From Hominisplanchenecus murintestinalis (GTDB lineage: Bacteria > Bacillota > Clostridia > Lachnospirales > Lachnospiraceae): 40,700 nucleotides of DNA. The stretch covers positions 1 through 40,700 of the forward strand of contig SRZB01000031.1 in assembly GCA_004793585.1 (NCBI GenBank). Direction: 5' to 3'. Each line of letters opens with the position of its first letter. Position 1 is the first letter of the stretch. Below are positions 26,899-35,081 of the stretch, piece by piece. The notes under the pieces were generated by a model. The model saw only the letters and a list, made by a program, of their open reading frames with translations, did not search any database and was not told where the DNA came from. The position numbers and the translations under genes were made by a program.

Positions 26899-27175
26899 TT
26901 GCGGCAAAAAATAACACTGGGGCAAATAAAATCCGGCTCACATGAAAACCGAATAACCACCGCTGAATAGGACGGCACTGGACACCACGGTAAACTGGTC
27001 AATGCTTACGGTTCAGCAAACAAACGATGCCGCCAGCCAACACACATCTGGGGAGCTGTCGGTTCCGTGACCGTCCAGCGTAAACATGGAGCACTAGCAG
27101 TTCCATAACTGTCCGGCGCAAGCGATAAACTCCCCAACAAACCGCAATTGGCATCCGAATGGTTAAACCATCTCT
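26899..27175. other. Gene-free stretch with an imperfect duplicated motif
   Basis: 277 nt without a supported gene. It holds two related segments about 50 nt apart (around 27055-27090 and 27100-27130, sharing GTTCC, a GTCC core and GCGTAA/GCGCAA) and several stop codons in all frames. It reads like decayed DNA; origin not recognised. Confidence 0.35.
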
Positions 27176-28252
27176 TTAAGGGTTCTGAAACTCTTCATAT
27201 ACATAGCCTGAAATCTCTGCAATCCGCTTCTTTGCCTCTTCATTCCGCCCATCCAAATCATTCGACAGCACGCACAAAATATAGTCCCCATGCTCTCCAT
27301 AGACGATAGCAATATCATTTTCAATGCATCCAAGACCGTATCCCTGGGGCATTTCCCCTGTCTTGTTTGCACACACTGTCCCTTCTGGAATACCAGAAGG
27401 GATTTTCTCTGTCCTCGTCTGGTTTTTCAGCATATTCAGCATCTTCTCTGATGCCTCGGCGCACACACAATTTCCATTGTACAAGTCCTGGAGGAGTTTC
27501 ATACAGTCGCCTGACGTGGTGTAATTATCATCCGCAGGATTCTCTTCCAGAAAACGCCGCCCGAGGGACGTGCCCTCAAAACCATTCTCCCGGCAAAATG
27601 CATTGACAACTTCCTGTCCCTCCTGAAAGCTTCCATAGCCCAGTAATTCCACCAGGCGGTTTGCCGCATCGTTATCGCTGACGGTTATCATATTCGTTAA
27701 CAGCGCTTTCAGCTCTCCCTCATATTGCTCCTGCACATAGATTGCGGATTCCGTATCTTTGGGGTAACACACTCTGTCATAAACTGTCGCCATAATAAAT
27801 ACTTTAATGACACTGGCTGACTGCATCTTTATATCCTCGTAATACCCATATACTGCCCCATCCGCTAAATCTACCGCACTGACAGCCCATTTCTCTCCCA
27901 AAGCCTCGGCTTCTCCAAGAAAATTTTCCAACTCTGGTAAAGATTTTGTTTCCGACCCGTCTGATGGCGGCAGCTCTTCGCTTTCAGTTGCTTCGGCCTC
28001 TGTTGCCTCTGTCTCTTCTGCCAGGCTCTCTCTTTCTTCTGTCTCTTCCCTCTGAACAGTCTCGTCTGTATCCTCCGGTGCGTTCTCTTTGACCGCCCCT
28101 GCCCGCTGTGCCAGCGTTTCCGCTTCCCTTAACATCTTCCGGCAGGACAGTGCGTTTTTCACGAGCAATACATTAAAAATCAGGTTTGCACAGGTACAGA
28201 TAAGTATGACTGCAATCAGAATATTTTCATGCTTTTTACTATTTCGATTCAC
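27176..28252 (-). CDS. Membrane-anchored class A beta-lactamase-fold serine hydrolase
   Basis: 358 residues. A signal anchor (about 11-32), a Glu/Thr-rich extracellular linker (about 55-105), then a penicillin-recognising serine hydrolase domain. The three active-site motifs are present: SVIK with Ser147 and Lys150, SDN at 192-194, and KTG at 297-299. The omega-loop region (RRFLEENPADDNYTTSGDC) is shorter than in true class A enzymes and a clear Glu166 equivalent is not certain. It may hydrolyse beta-lactams poorly or act on peptidoglycan; resistance should not be assumed. The start is GTG, 5 nt after the amidase stop, in the same operon. Confidence 0.8.
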   Translation of the reverse strand: MNRNSKKHENILIAVILICTCANLIFNVLLVKNALSCRKMLREAETLAQRAGAVKENAPEDTDETVQREETEERESLAEETEATEAEATESEELPPSDGSETKSLPELENFLGEAEALGEKWAVSAVDLADGAVYGYYEDIKMQSASVIKVFIMATVYDRVCYPKDTESAIYVQEQYEGELKALLTNMITVSDNDAANRLVELLGYGSFQEGQEVVNAFCRENGFEGTSLGRRFLEENPADDNYTTSGDCMKLLQDLYNGNCVCAEASEKMLNMLKNQTRTEKIPSGIPEGTVCANKTGEMPQGYGLGCIENDIAIVYGEHGDYILCVLSNDLDGRNEEAKKRIAEISGYVYEEFQNP

Positions 28253-28257
28253 TCTTC

Positions 28258-29214
28258 CTATCTCCCAAAATATTGGTCAACACCGTTTGCGATGCCCATC
28301 ACCATCTTCTGCCTCATCGCTTCGTCGGCCATTGCCGTGTCGTCGTGCTCATTTGTCATAAAACCCATTTCCAGAATCGTGACCGGTATCTGGCTCCAGT
28401 TAATCCCTGTCATATCATCATGATACTGGATGCCCAAATCCCCGAACCCTGTTTCCTGGCAGTACGCACTGAGAATACAGTCTGTCAGGCGGTAGCTTTC
28501 TTCCGCCAAATGCCCCACATATGCGTTATCATATGAAGGCGTCATGCCAAGCGCACCGCTCACACTGGAATCTTCACTTCCGTTGGCATGGATGCGCACA
28601 TAGATGTCGCCCCCCTCTTCATATGCTTTCACTGCGCGTTCCGCATTGCTGATTGCCGTATCGTTATCTGTGCGGGTCATGACCACCCGATATCCCCTGT
28701 TCTCCAATTCCGTCTGCAATGCCAGTGAAATGTCCAGATTCAACTCATATTCCGGAATCTGCGTGAAAGAACCTGCAGTCCCCGTTGTTGCCTTTGCTTT
28801 CATCACCGTTGAACCCGGCGCGCTCGGTTCCTGCGCGCTCATATCCACCCACGATCCCTGATGCCCTGGGTCAATTGCCACAGTAAAACCATTCTCCTGC
28901 TTTTGTTCTGTCTCTGTCTCCGTTTCGGTCTGCTGCTCTGTCTCTATCTGGACACGCTCTGTCTCCGTCTGCGTTTCAGTTTCCGTTTCGGTTTCAATTT
29001 TTGTCTCGGTTTCCGTCTGTTGTTTTGCCGTCTCCGCCTCGGTCTGCCCTGCTGTCTTCTGGACTTTCTCTATTTTCTGGATTTCGGATTCCAGAGCTGC
29101 GATTTTCTGGTTCGCCTCTTCTATCTGCATAAAGCTTACAGCACATGCGCCCCCTGTCACGCACACGCACAAAATGCTGAGAACCAATGCCAGAATTTCA
29201 ATCTTATTTTTCAT
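28258..29214 (-). CDS. N-acetylmuramoyl-L-alanine amidase (Amidase_3), membrane anchored
   Basis: 318 residues. It cleaves the bond between muramic acid and the stem peptide in peptidoglycan, outside the membrane. Residues about 8-28 are a membrane anchor, followed by a short coiled coil (EANQKIAALESEIQKIEKVQ) and a Thr/Glu repeat linker (ETETET-type, about 55-107). The catalytic domain has zinc ligands His118 (DPGH), Glu155 (PEYELN) and His209 (RIHANG), and catalytic Glu282 (ILEMGFMTN). AGGAAG precedes the start. It lies between the YARHG protein and the beta-lactamase-like gene, consistent with a role in wall turnover. Confidence 0.88.
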   Translation of the reverse strand: MKNKIEILALVLSILCVCVTGGACAVSFMQIEEANQKIAALESEIQKIEKVQKTAGQTEAETAKQQTETETKIETETETETQTETERVQIETEQQTETETETEQKQENGFTVAIDPGHQGSWVDMSAQEPSAPGSTVMKAKATTGTAGSFTQIPEYELNLDISLALQTELENRGYRVVMTRTDNDTAISNAERAVKAYEEGGDIYVRIHANGSEDSSVSGALGMTPSYDNAYVGHLAEESYRLTDCILSAYCQETGFGDLGIQYHDDMTGINWSQIPVTILEMGFMTNEHDDTAMADEAMRQKMVMGIANGVDQYFGR

Positions 29215-29263
29215 AACGCTTCCTTCCTGCTATTTCTATTTGCACCTGTCTTTTTACACATTT

Positions 29264-30397
29264 CTACTGTTCCAGTTTATATCCCCCTTTTTGTATCGCT
29301 TCTTCCTTCTGCGACAAAAATGAAGCATTTTTCTTTTCATATTTGTTGAATACTTTATCTGAAAATTTTTTCGGGTCAATTTTCCCTGTGTACCACTCTT
29401 TACCGTTAAAATAGTCCCTTAATTCCTTCGAGTCAAATTTCCTTCCATGACGGGCATAAATCTCATTTTTCGCATAGTTAATCTCTTTTAAACTCAATCC
29501 TGCCACATCGGCGTCTGTTAAATACCTGGAATTGCTTTCCGGCAAAATATAATCATCGCTTTCCGGCTTCTCCTCTGTCTCACTTTCTGTCTCCCGAGGC
29601 TCTCCGTAAAGTTTCTTTACATCAATGAATACTTTGTTATCGTCTATCCAGATAGTTCCTGAGATATCCACTTCTACATTGTCGTACAGCAACAGTTCAT
29701 CGCTGGTGATCACTCGGTGTTCGCCGAGATAAATATCCGAAACCGCCTCCATAAATACCCGTTCCCCGGAAGTACTGTCTGCATACACGGAAAGCGGCTC
29801 ATTTAAGATCACAAGAGGTGTATCCATGTTTTTTGTATAATAAAGTTTCCCTGAAATAATGCTGGTCTTATTGCGGACTGCATCAATATCAGCCTCTATC
29901 ACTTCGCTCTCTTCCAAAGTCTCAGTCTCTTCACTCTCCACGATACTTTCACTCTCCAGCTTTGCAGCCCTGGTCACAGGCTGCTCTGTATCCGTCCCAC
30001 TCCCAAACAAGCTGTCCTTAAAAAGAAAAAGAATCAATGCCGCTATAATAATGACTGCCGCACATCCAACAATTAAAGCCACAACTTTCGTATTTTCTCC
30101 TTTATCCTGATAAGTAGGCTGCTGCCAGGAATTCTGTTCATTCCCCTGCCACGGGCTTCCTGTCTGGTTCGGCTGGCTGTTTCCCTGCCACGGGCTTCCT
30201 TCCTGCCTGAGATTTCCGCCAGAAAATACCGGTTCTCCGCACGAACCACAGAACTTTTCTTCTCCCTCCAGAGGCTTTCCGCACCTCCTGCATACGTTTC
30301 CCCTAAAAGAATCACGCTGGCACACAGTTCCACAATTTCCGCAGAACACTGCGTCATCCGGCATCAAAGCGCCACATTTACTGCATATCTGTCCCAT
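29264..30397 (-). CDS. Double zinc-ribbon, membrane-spanning YARHG-domain protein
   Basis: 377 residues. Two zinc ribbons at the N-terminus (C5, C8, C19, C22, then C36, C39, C50, C53) are cytoplasmic. A Gln/Asn/Pro-rich spacer with SPWQGN repeats leads to one membrane helix (about 105-127). Outside lie a Glu/Ser-rich stretch, a beta-domain (about 175-270) and a C-terminal YARHG domain (EIYARHGRKFDSKELRDYF) often found in extracytoplasmic proteins of Firmicutes. Its function is unknown; it may link cytoplasmic sensing to the wall. The start has AAAGGAGAAG upstream. It is in line with the zinc-ribbon gene before it and the amidase after it. Confidence 0.78.
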   Translation of the reverse strand: MGQICSKCGALMPDDAVFCGNCGTVCQRDSFRGNVCRRCGKPLEGEEKFCGSCGEPVFSGGNLRQEGSPWQGNSQPNQTGSPWQGNEQNSWQQPTYQDKGENTKVVALIVGCAAVIIIAALILFLFKDSLFGSGTDTEQPVTRAAKLESESIVESEETETLEESEVIEADIDAVRNKTSIISGKLYYTKNMDTPLVILNEPLSVYADSTSGERVFMEAVSDIYLGEHRVITSDELLLYDNVEVDISGTIWIDDNKVFIDVKKLYGEPRETESETEEKPESDDYILPESNSRYLTDADVAGLSLKEINYAKNEIYARHGRKFDSKELRDYFNGKEWYTGKIDPKKFSDKVFNKYEKKNASFLSQKEEAIQKGGYKLEQ

Positions 30398-30469
30398 CTT
30401 CTTCTCCTTTAAACACTACAGGAGACGCTTCCTTTCCACTCCGAAAACGTCTCCTTGCATCCTCCCTGA

Positions 30470-31609
30470 CTATAGTACCATTGTGATGATATCGCCAAAA
30501 ACGTAGCCCAGAATAAGGCATACGACAGCCAAACATATTTTTTCCACAAGGAATGCATACAATTTCCTGTCCTCACTGCACTCCACCGCAGAAACATATA
30601 AATGGTGTTCTACATAAGCGGACATCATCATGAAAATCACTGCTGCCACCAATGCTACTTTCGCGCTGACTAACGAAACCAATCCCATAATGGCTACACC
30701 AATGGAATGGTACAGCGCACGCACGCCAATCAGAGACAGCATCATCCTGATATTCGAAACTCCCCCGAAAGCTACCGTAATCCCATGCATAAGCATTGCT
30801 TCCAGAAAATCTACTCCAACAGTAAGAATAATTATCATAACAGTCATCTTAAAATATGGAACTTCAATATAACTGCCCCATGCACCCAGACTGCTTTTTA
30901 TCTTTAGCACCGCCAAAAACATAATAAGAATCACAAGTACACACTTAGCTATGATAAACTCTGTCCCGACTGCACTGCTGCCGCTGCGCATGAGTTCCCG
31001 CCCACGGGTAATCGGCGCCTTAAGTACCGGAAGTATCTCGGCAAACATGTTCTTTGTTCCTGAGACAAACTTCTGTGTCTTATGATTGATCCATTCCATT
31101 TCCGGACTGCGACCCTGCTGATAGCCTCCGTTTCCTCCCGGCTGCCCCTGCTGGTAATAGCCGTTTCCTCCCGGCTGGCCCTGCTGGTAGTAACCATTTC
31201 CTCCCGGCTGCCCCTGCTGGTAGTAACCATTTCCTCCCGGCTGGCCCTGCTGATAATAGCCGTTTCCTCCCGGCTGGCTTTGCTGATAGTAACCATTTCC
31301 TCCCGGCTGGCTTTGCTGATAGTAACCATTTCCTCCCGGCTGGCCCTGCTGATAATAACCGTTTCCTCCCGGCTGGCTTTGCTGATAATAGCCGTTTCCT
31401 CCCGGCTGGTCTTGCTGATAACCGCCGTTCACGCTTTGCTGCGGCTGACTTTGCCGGTTGCCGGCGTTTACATCCTGTGGATGGCTGCCCCCCTCACTCT
31501 GCTGCGGCTTCTGCAGCTGCACTCCTTTCTCTGCTCCCGCATTTGCCCGACAGGAACAAACTTCACCTTCCTCTAATGCTTTCCCACAATATATACAAAA
31601 TTTCGCCAT
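30470..31609 (-). CDS. Zinc-ribbon protein with Gln/Gly repeat and multi-pass membrane domain
   Basis: 379 residues from the ATG at 31609, which has AAAGGAGAGA upstream; an ATG 30 nt earlier does not. Cysteines C5, C8, C18 and C20 form a short zinc ribbon. Residues about 60-160 hold eight near-identical copies of YYQQ(S/G)QPGGNG flanked by two diverged copies. The remainder has about five membrane helices and loosely resembles YIP1-type membrane domains, an inference from hydropathy only. The low-complexity part may drive self-association. It heads the four-gene envelope cluster. A GGAGACG/CGTCTCC hairpin after the stop (about 30421-30454) lacks a U-run. Confidence 0.72.
   Translation of the reverse strand: MAKFCIYCGKALEEGEVCSCRANAGAEKGVQLQKPQQSEGGSHPQDVNAGNRQSQPQQSVNGGYQQDQPGGNGYYQQSQPGGNGYYQQGQPGGNGYYQQSQPGGNGYYQQSQPGGNGYYQQGQPGGNGYYQQGQPGGNGYYQQGQPGGNGYYQQGQPGGNGGYQQGRSPEMEWINHKTQKFVSGTKNMFAEILPVLKAPITRGRELMRSGSSAVGTEFIIAKCVLVILIMFLAVLKIKSSLGAWGSYIEVPYFKMTVMIIILTVGVDFLEAMLMHGITVAFGGVSNIRMMLSLIGVRALYHSIGVAIMGLVSLVSAKVALVAAVIFMMMSAYVEHHLYVSAVECSEDRKLYAFLVEKICLAVVCLILGYVFGDIITMVL
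31120..31424 (-). repeat. Tandem 33-bp coding repeats (QPGGNGYYQQ)
   Basis: Head-to-tail 33-bp units, each encoding YYQQ(S/G)QPGGNG. There are eight clear copies plus partial copies at both ends, with only scattered synonymous or Ser/Gly changes. Such high DNA identity suggests recent expansion and possible length variation between strains. Confidence 0.9.
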
Positions 31610-31664
31610 AACCTCTCTCCTTTCATCCCTCTTCGACAATTAATTTTGTAAAATATATAAATAC

Positions 31665-31693
31665 ATACTAAAATAAAACAAAGGCTTTGTCAA
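31665..31693 (-). promoter_or_regulatory. Sigma-A promoter for the envelope gene cluster
   Basis: TTGACA (31688-31693), a 17-nt spacer and TAGTAT (31665-31670) on the minus strand. It lies about 30 bp from the structured repeat copy 2. Confidence 0.75.
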
Positions 31694-31722
31694 TAAAACG
31701 CAATTTAAAATCCGAACTGCTG

Positions 31723-31864
31723 GTAACAGTTCAGCCTTCGGCTTCACTGTTACGGAATCCAGCCCATTTAAAGTTTGCTTTCGCAAAGGACTGAATTCTC
31801 TGGCTAAATTTACGCATTCTCACGGACTTTGCAGCAGGTGCAAAGTCCTGGGCTGAACTGTTAC
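31723..31864 (+). repeat. Structured intergenic repeat, copy 2
   Basis: A 142-bp relative of the element at 6593-6735 in the same orientation. The outer arms GTAACAGTTC (31723-31732) and GAACTGTTAC (31855-31864) are exact. The 9-bp stem is kept, although its loop differs. The first hairpin has a UUCG-type loop (AGCCTTCGGCT). The second stem has mismatches here. It fills the gap between the BFD-like gene and the envelope cluster promoter. Confidence 0.8.
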
Positions 31865-31873
31865 AACTGCTGC

Positions 31874-32050
31874 TTACTCGAGATAACTGTCTATCAGCAG
31901 CTTCACCAAATCCTTACATTTCACACACTGCACTCCTACCCGCAGTTTTTCCTGAACTTCTTCAAAAGTTCTTGCCCCCTCTTTCACTGCTTTTTCTATC
32001 TGCGCCGCTGTCGTTCCGTTGCAGGCGCAGACGATATGGTTACCGTTCAT
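31874..32050 (-). CDS. BFD-like [2Fe-2S]-binding protein
   Basis: 58 residues. Cysteines C8, C10, C42 and C45 (CAC and CVKC) match the C-x-C...C-x2-C pattern of bacterioferritin-associated ferredoxin-like domains, which carry a [2Fe-2S] cluster. The start chosen is the ATG at 32050, giving the usual BFD length; it overlaps the last 11 nt of the histidine kinase gene in a different frame, with AAGGAG about 10 nt upstream. Translation is probably coupled to the kinase. Its role could be electron transfer, iron handling or redox sensing; no partner enzyme is adjacent. Confidence 0.75.
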   Translation of the reverse strand: MNGNHIVCACNGTTAAQIEKAVKEGARTFEEVQEKLRVGVQCVKCKDLVKLLIDSYLE

Positions 32051-33560
32051 CTCCCGGTTCTCTCCTTTCTCCTCCGTCCAGCTCAAACCAAAATTCTACG
32101 CCATTGTCATAATTTATGACGCCGCATTCCTGATTCATGGAATCCATCACTGCTTTCACAATCGACAACCCTATGCCGCTGCCGCCGTATTCCCTGGTTC
32201 TCGCTTTATCTACTTTATAGAACTTAATCCAAATCTTATCCAAATCTTCTTCCGGTATCGGTTTTCCTGTATTAAAGACAGACACGCGGACTTTTCCGTT
32301 CTCCTTCCGCACTTTGACATCAATTACTTTGTCAAAATCCACATGGTTAACCGCATTGCTGATATAGTTTGTTATCACTTCTTCTATCTTAAACTCATCC
32401 GCCCACACATAAACCGCCCCCGGCTCGTCAAAAATCATTCTTGCCCCTTTCTGCTGCGCCAGAATTTGGGCGGACTGAATAACTCCCCGTATCAGGGACG
32501 TAAGCTCAAAACGTTCCATCACCACCGCGTCATTCCCAAATTCCAGCTGATTCAAGGTCAGAAGCTTCTTGACCATCGTATTCATTTTCTTTGATTCATC
32601 CATGATAACGTCACAGTAAAATTCCCTGCTCTCATCGTCGTCATTGATACATTCTTTTAGCCCCTCCGCATAACCCTGGATTAAGGCAATCGGCGTTTTC
32701 AGCTCATGCGATACATTGGAAAGAAACTCTTTCCTCATTTCATCAATCTGCGTTTTCTGCTCAATGTCCCGCTGCAGCTCGTTATTTGCCGTTTTTAGTT
32801 CTGATATGGTGCGCTCCAGCGTCTCCGACATCTGATTGAAATGCTCCCCAAGCTGGCCAATCTCATTTTTTCCTCCGCTGGTATATTTTGCATCAAACTC
32901 AAGATTTGCCATCCGTTTTGAAAGGTCTGCCAATTCCAGAATGGGGTCTGTAATCTTTTTGGAAATCCACCAGATTAGAAGGACACTGAGCGTAAGCGCC
33001 GCCAGGCTGAAATATCCCAGGAATTCATTTGATATTTTGGCATTTTCACGGATACTTTCAATTGGGATTGCCATAGCAAAATAACATCCTGTATTCAACG
33101 TGCCCCATATTTCCAGGCTGTCCGTATTGCTGATGACGTCTTTCGTCCGCTGCAGCACGTATGCATCCTTCTTCTGAAGTACCTTAATCTCCAAATCTTC
33201 CATTCCAAAAAAATCACCGCCCTGTATATAGATCCAGAGCCTTGCCGCATACCTCTCAAGTTTCCGCGTCCCGTCATGAAGCCCTATGACTTCATCAAAA
33301 TTCTCATCCAGGATAACAAAATTCACAATATTGTTTGCTTCCCGTATTTCATTCAGCTTCGCCAGCAGCATATCGCTTTCATATTCCGACGCTTCTTCCA
33401 CCTGATTAATCACACAATATGCGTCCACCAGCGTGTTTTTTTTCTTCATCATATAATAGCTTTCCAGAAATATGTTGTTGACCGCCCAGTTTCCAATCAG
33501 CGTCAGCAGCATAATCCCTATAAAAAGCAACGCCATTTCTTTCTTTATCGAATGTTTCAT
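32040..33560 (-). CDS. Sensor histidine kinase
   Basis: 506 residues. A membrane helix at about 8-30, an extracytoplasmic sensor region (about 32-175), a second helix (about 178-198), a HAMP domain and coiled linker, then the kinase core: HisKA with phospho-acceptor His285 in SNVSHELKTP, and an HATPase domain with NYISNAVNH (N box) and GGSGIGLSIVKA (G box). The input signal is unknown. It starts 6 nt after the response regulator stop, so the pair is one operon. The BFD-like gene overlaps its 3' end. Confidence 0.9.
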   Translation of the reverse strand: MKHSIKKEMALLFIGIMLLTLIGNWAVNNIFLESYYMMKKKNTLVDAYCVINQVEEASEYESDMLLAKLNEIREANNIVNFVILDENFDEVIGLHDGTRKLERYAARLWIYIQGGDFFGMEDLEIKVLQKKDAYVLQRTKDVISNTDSLEIWGTLNTGCYFAMAIPIESIRENAKISNEFLGYFSLAALTLSVLLIWWISKKITDPILELADLSKRMANLEFDAKYTSGGKNEIGQLGEHFNQMSETLERTISELKTANNELQRDIEQKTQIDEMRKEFLSNVSHELKTPIALIQGYAEGLKECINDDDESREFYCDVIMDESKKMNTMVKKLLTLNQLEFGNDAVVMERFELTSLIRGVIQSAQILAQQKGARMIFDEPGAVYVWADEFKIEEVITNYISNAVNHVDFDKVIDVKVRKENGKVRVSVFNTGKPIPEEDLDKIWIKFYKVDKARTREYGGSGIGLSIVKAVMDSMNQECGVINYDNGVEFWFELDGGERREPGDER

Positions 33561-33566
33561 CCTTTG

Positions 33567-34265
33567 TCACCCCGGCGTACTTTGGCTTTCTACTTCAAAT
33601 TTATATCCCATTCCCCAAATTGTACGGATATAATTTCCTTTTTCTCCAAGCTTGTTCCTCAGTTTCTTCACATGCGTATCAATCGTTCGCGCATCACCGA
33701 AATAATCATAGTTCCACACGCTGTTCAAAATCTTTTCCCTGGATAGCGCCAGTCCCTGATTCTCCACAAAATATGTCAGTAACTCAAATTCTTTAAAGCT
33801 TAGCTCTATATACTTTCCATCCACTGTTACCTGATGCGCCGCTTTGTCAATTTCAATACCTCCGGCTCTCAGAGTGTCATCTGCTGAAATCGCGTTTGTC
33901 CTGCGCAGGATAGCTTCTACTCTCGCCACCAAAATCTTTGGGCTGAAAGGCTTAGAGATATATTCATCCACTCCCAGCTCAAACCCCAGCAATTCATCCT
34001 GTTCATCCGCACGCGCCGTCAGCATGATAATCGGCACTTTTGAATAAGAGCGGATTTCCCGGCACACTTCCCATCCATCCATCTTGGGCATCATCACATC
34101 CAGGATAACCAAATCAATATTTTTATGCTCAAAAAACAAGTCGATCGCTTCTACACCATTTTCCGCTTCTACCACTTCAAAGTTCTTCTTTACCAGAAAG
34201 TCTTTTACCAGCTTCCTCATCCTGCTCTCATCGTCTACTACCATTACTTTCAGCCGCTGTTCCAT
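33567..34265 (-). CDS. OmpR/PhoB-family response regulator
   Basis: 232 residues. The receiver domain has Asp11, Asp12 and the phospho-acceptor Asp56 (VILDVMMP), Thr in LTARADE and the conserved Lys of ISKPFSP. The C-terminal winged helix includes ELSFKEFELLTYFVENQG and the recognition region DARTIDTHVKKLRNKLG, followed by the wing GNYIRTIWGMGYKFE. It is the partner of the downstream kinase. A GGTGAGGTG site precedes the start. Targets are unknown; the nearby alarmone synthetase and envelope genes are candidates only by position. Confidence 0.93.
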   Translation of the reverse strand: MEQRLKVMVVDDESRMRKLVKDFLVKKNFEVVEAENGVEAIDLFFEHKNIDLVILDVMMPKMDGWEVCREIRSYSKVPIIMLTARADEQDELLGFELGVDEYISKPFSPKILVARVEAILRRTNAISADDTLRAGGIEIDKAAHQVTVDGKYIELSFKEFELLTYFVENQGLALSREKILNSVWNYDYFGDARTIDTHVKKLRNKLGEKGNYIRTIWGMGYKFEVESQSTPG

Positions 34266-34368
34266 ACATACACCTCACCTGTAATTATTTGTCTCATCTG
34301 CAGTTTGGACTATATATCGGCCCTGCAGTTTCAAACGCCAACCTGTTTTTCGACAGTATAGCAGATAA

Positions 34369-35055
34369 TTATGTTAGTTCTGTGAATACGCCTATTTTTT
34401 CACGGATACTCTGCATCTGTTCATCTGTCTGTGCAATCGTCTCTGCACACTGCTTCAGCTCCACACCAATCTCCTCTGCATTTTCAAGTCCCTCCAAATC
34501 CTTCTTATATCGGAGCTGATGTTCCAGGCTCGCCCAAAAATCCATCGCTACCGTGCGTATCTGGACTTCCACACGCATCATCCGTTTCTCCTCCAGAAAA
34601 AATACCGGAATTTCTATTATCATATGCAGGCTTCGGTATCCGTTTGGCTTCGGACTGCGGATATAATCTTTCACTTTAAGAAGACGGATGTCATCCTGCT
34701 TTGCCAGCCAGCGGGCGATATCATAAATATCATCTATGAAATAGCACACTACACGGATACCCGCCACATCATTCAAATGTTCCGTCATGGATTCTATGGA
34801 AATTTCATAGCCCTTACTCCTCATTTTTTTCAAAATGCTGACAGGCCTTTTCAGCCTTGTCTTAATATGTTTAATCGGATTCCTGTTATATCGGACAGAA
34901 AGCTCCTCATTCAAAACCTCCAGCTTTGTCCGTACTTCCCGAATCGCACAGTCGTACATCATCATCTCTTCTTCAAAGTGCTTTGCACTGCCAAACAGAA
35001 CTTCTGCCTTTTCCGGCAGAACCCTTTCATTAATAAAATTCCTTACCCGTTCCAT
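34369..35055 (-). CDS. Small alarmone synthetase (RelQ/YjbM-type GTP pyrophosphokinase)
   Basis: About 228 residues from the ATG at 35055, chosen because GGAGG lies 5 nt upstream; an ATG at 35067 is also possible. A longer frame from a GTG at 35130 runs through a terminator hairpin and is unlikely. The synthetase domain is present without the HD hydrolase or TGS/ACT parts: RLKRPVSILKKM, NDVAGIRVVCYFIDDIY, SPKPNGYRSLHMIIEIP and VEVQIRTVAMDFWASLEHQL. It is expected to make (p)ppGpp from ATP and GTP/GDP, and RelQ-type enzymes form tetramers. It lies upstream of the two-component genes on the same strand. Confidence 0.88.
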   Translation of the reverse strand: MERVRNFINERVLPEKAEVLFGSAKHFEEEMMMYDCAIREVRTKLEVLNEELSVRYNRNPIKHIKTRLKRPVSILKKMRSKGYEISIESMTEHLNDVAGIRVVCYFIDDIYDIARWLAKQDDIRLLKVKDYIRSPKPNGYRSLHMIIEIPVFFLEEKRMMRVEVQIRTVAMDFWASLEHQLRYKKDLEGLENAEEIGVELKQCAETIAQTDEQMQSIREKIGVFTELT

Positions 35056-35081
35056 CGCATCCTCCATGTTCTCTTCCGTAT

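Noticed and set aside
27176-28252. Calling this gene an antibiotic resistance beta-lactamase
   Set aside because: The omega loop is atypical, the protein is membrane-anchored, and the operon points to wall metabolism; activity cannot be claimed.
31120-31424. Regular repeats that could suggest a CRISPR array
   Set aside because: The units are directly tandem with no unique spacers and stay in frame as protein repeats.
31082-31576. Long open frame on the plus strand opposite the Gln/Gly repeat
   Set aside because: It is the antisense shadow of the 33-bp coding repeat, with no ribosome binding site and a repetitive hydrophobic translation.
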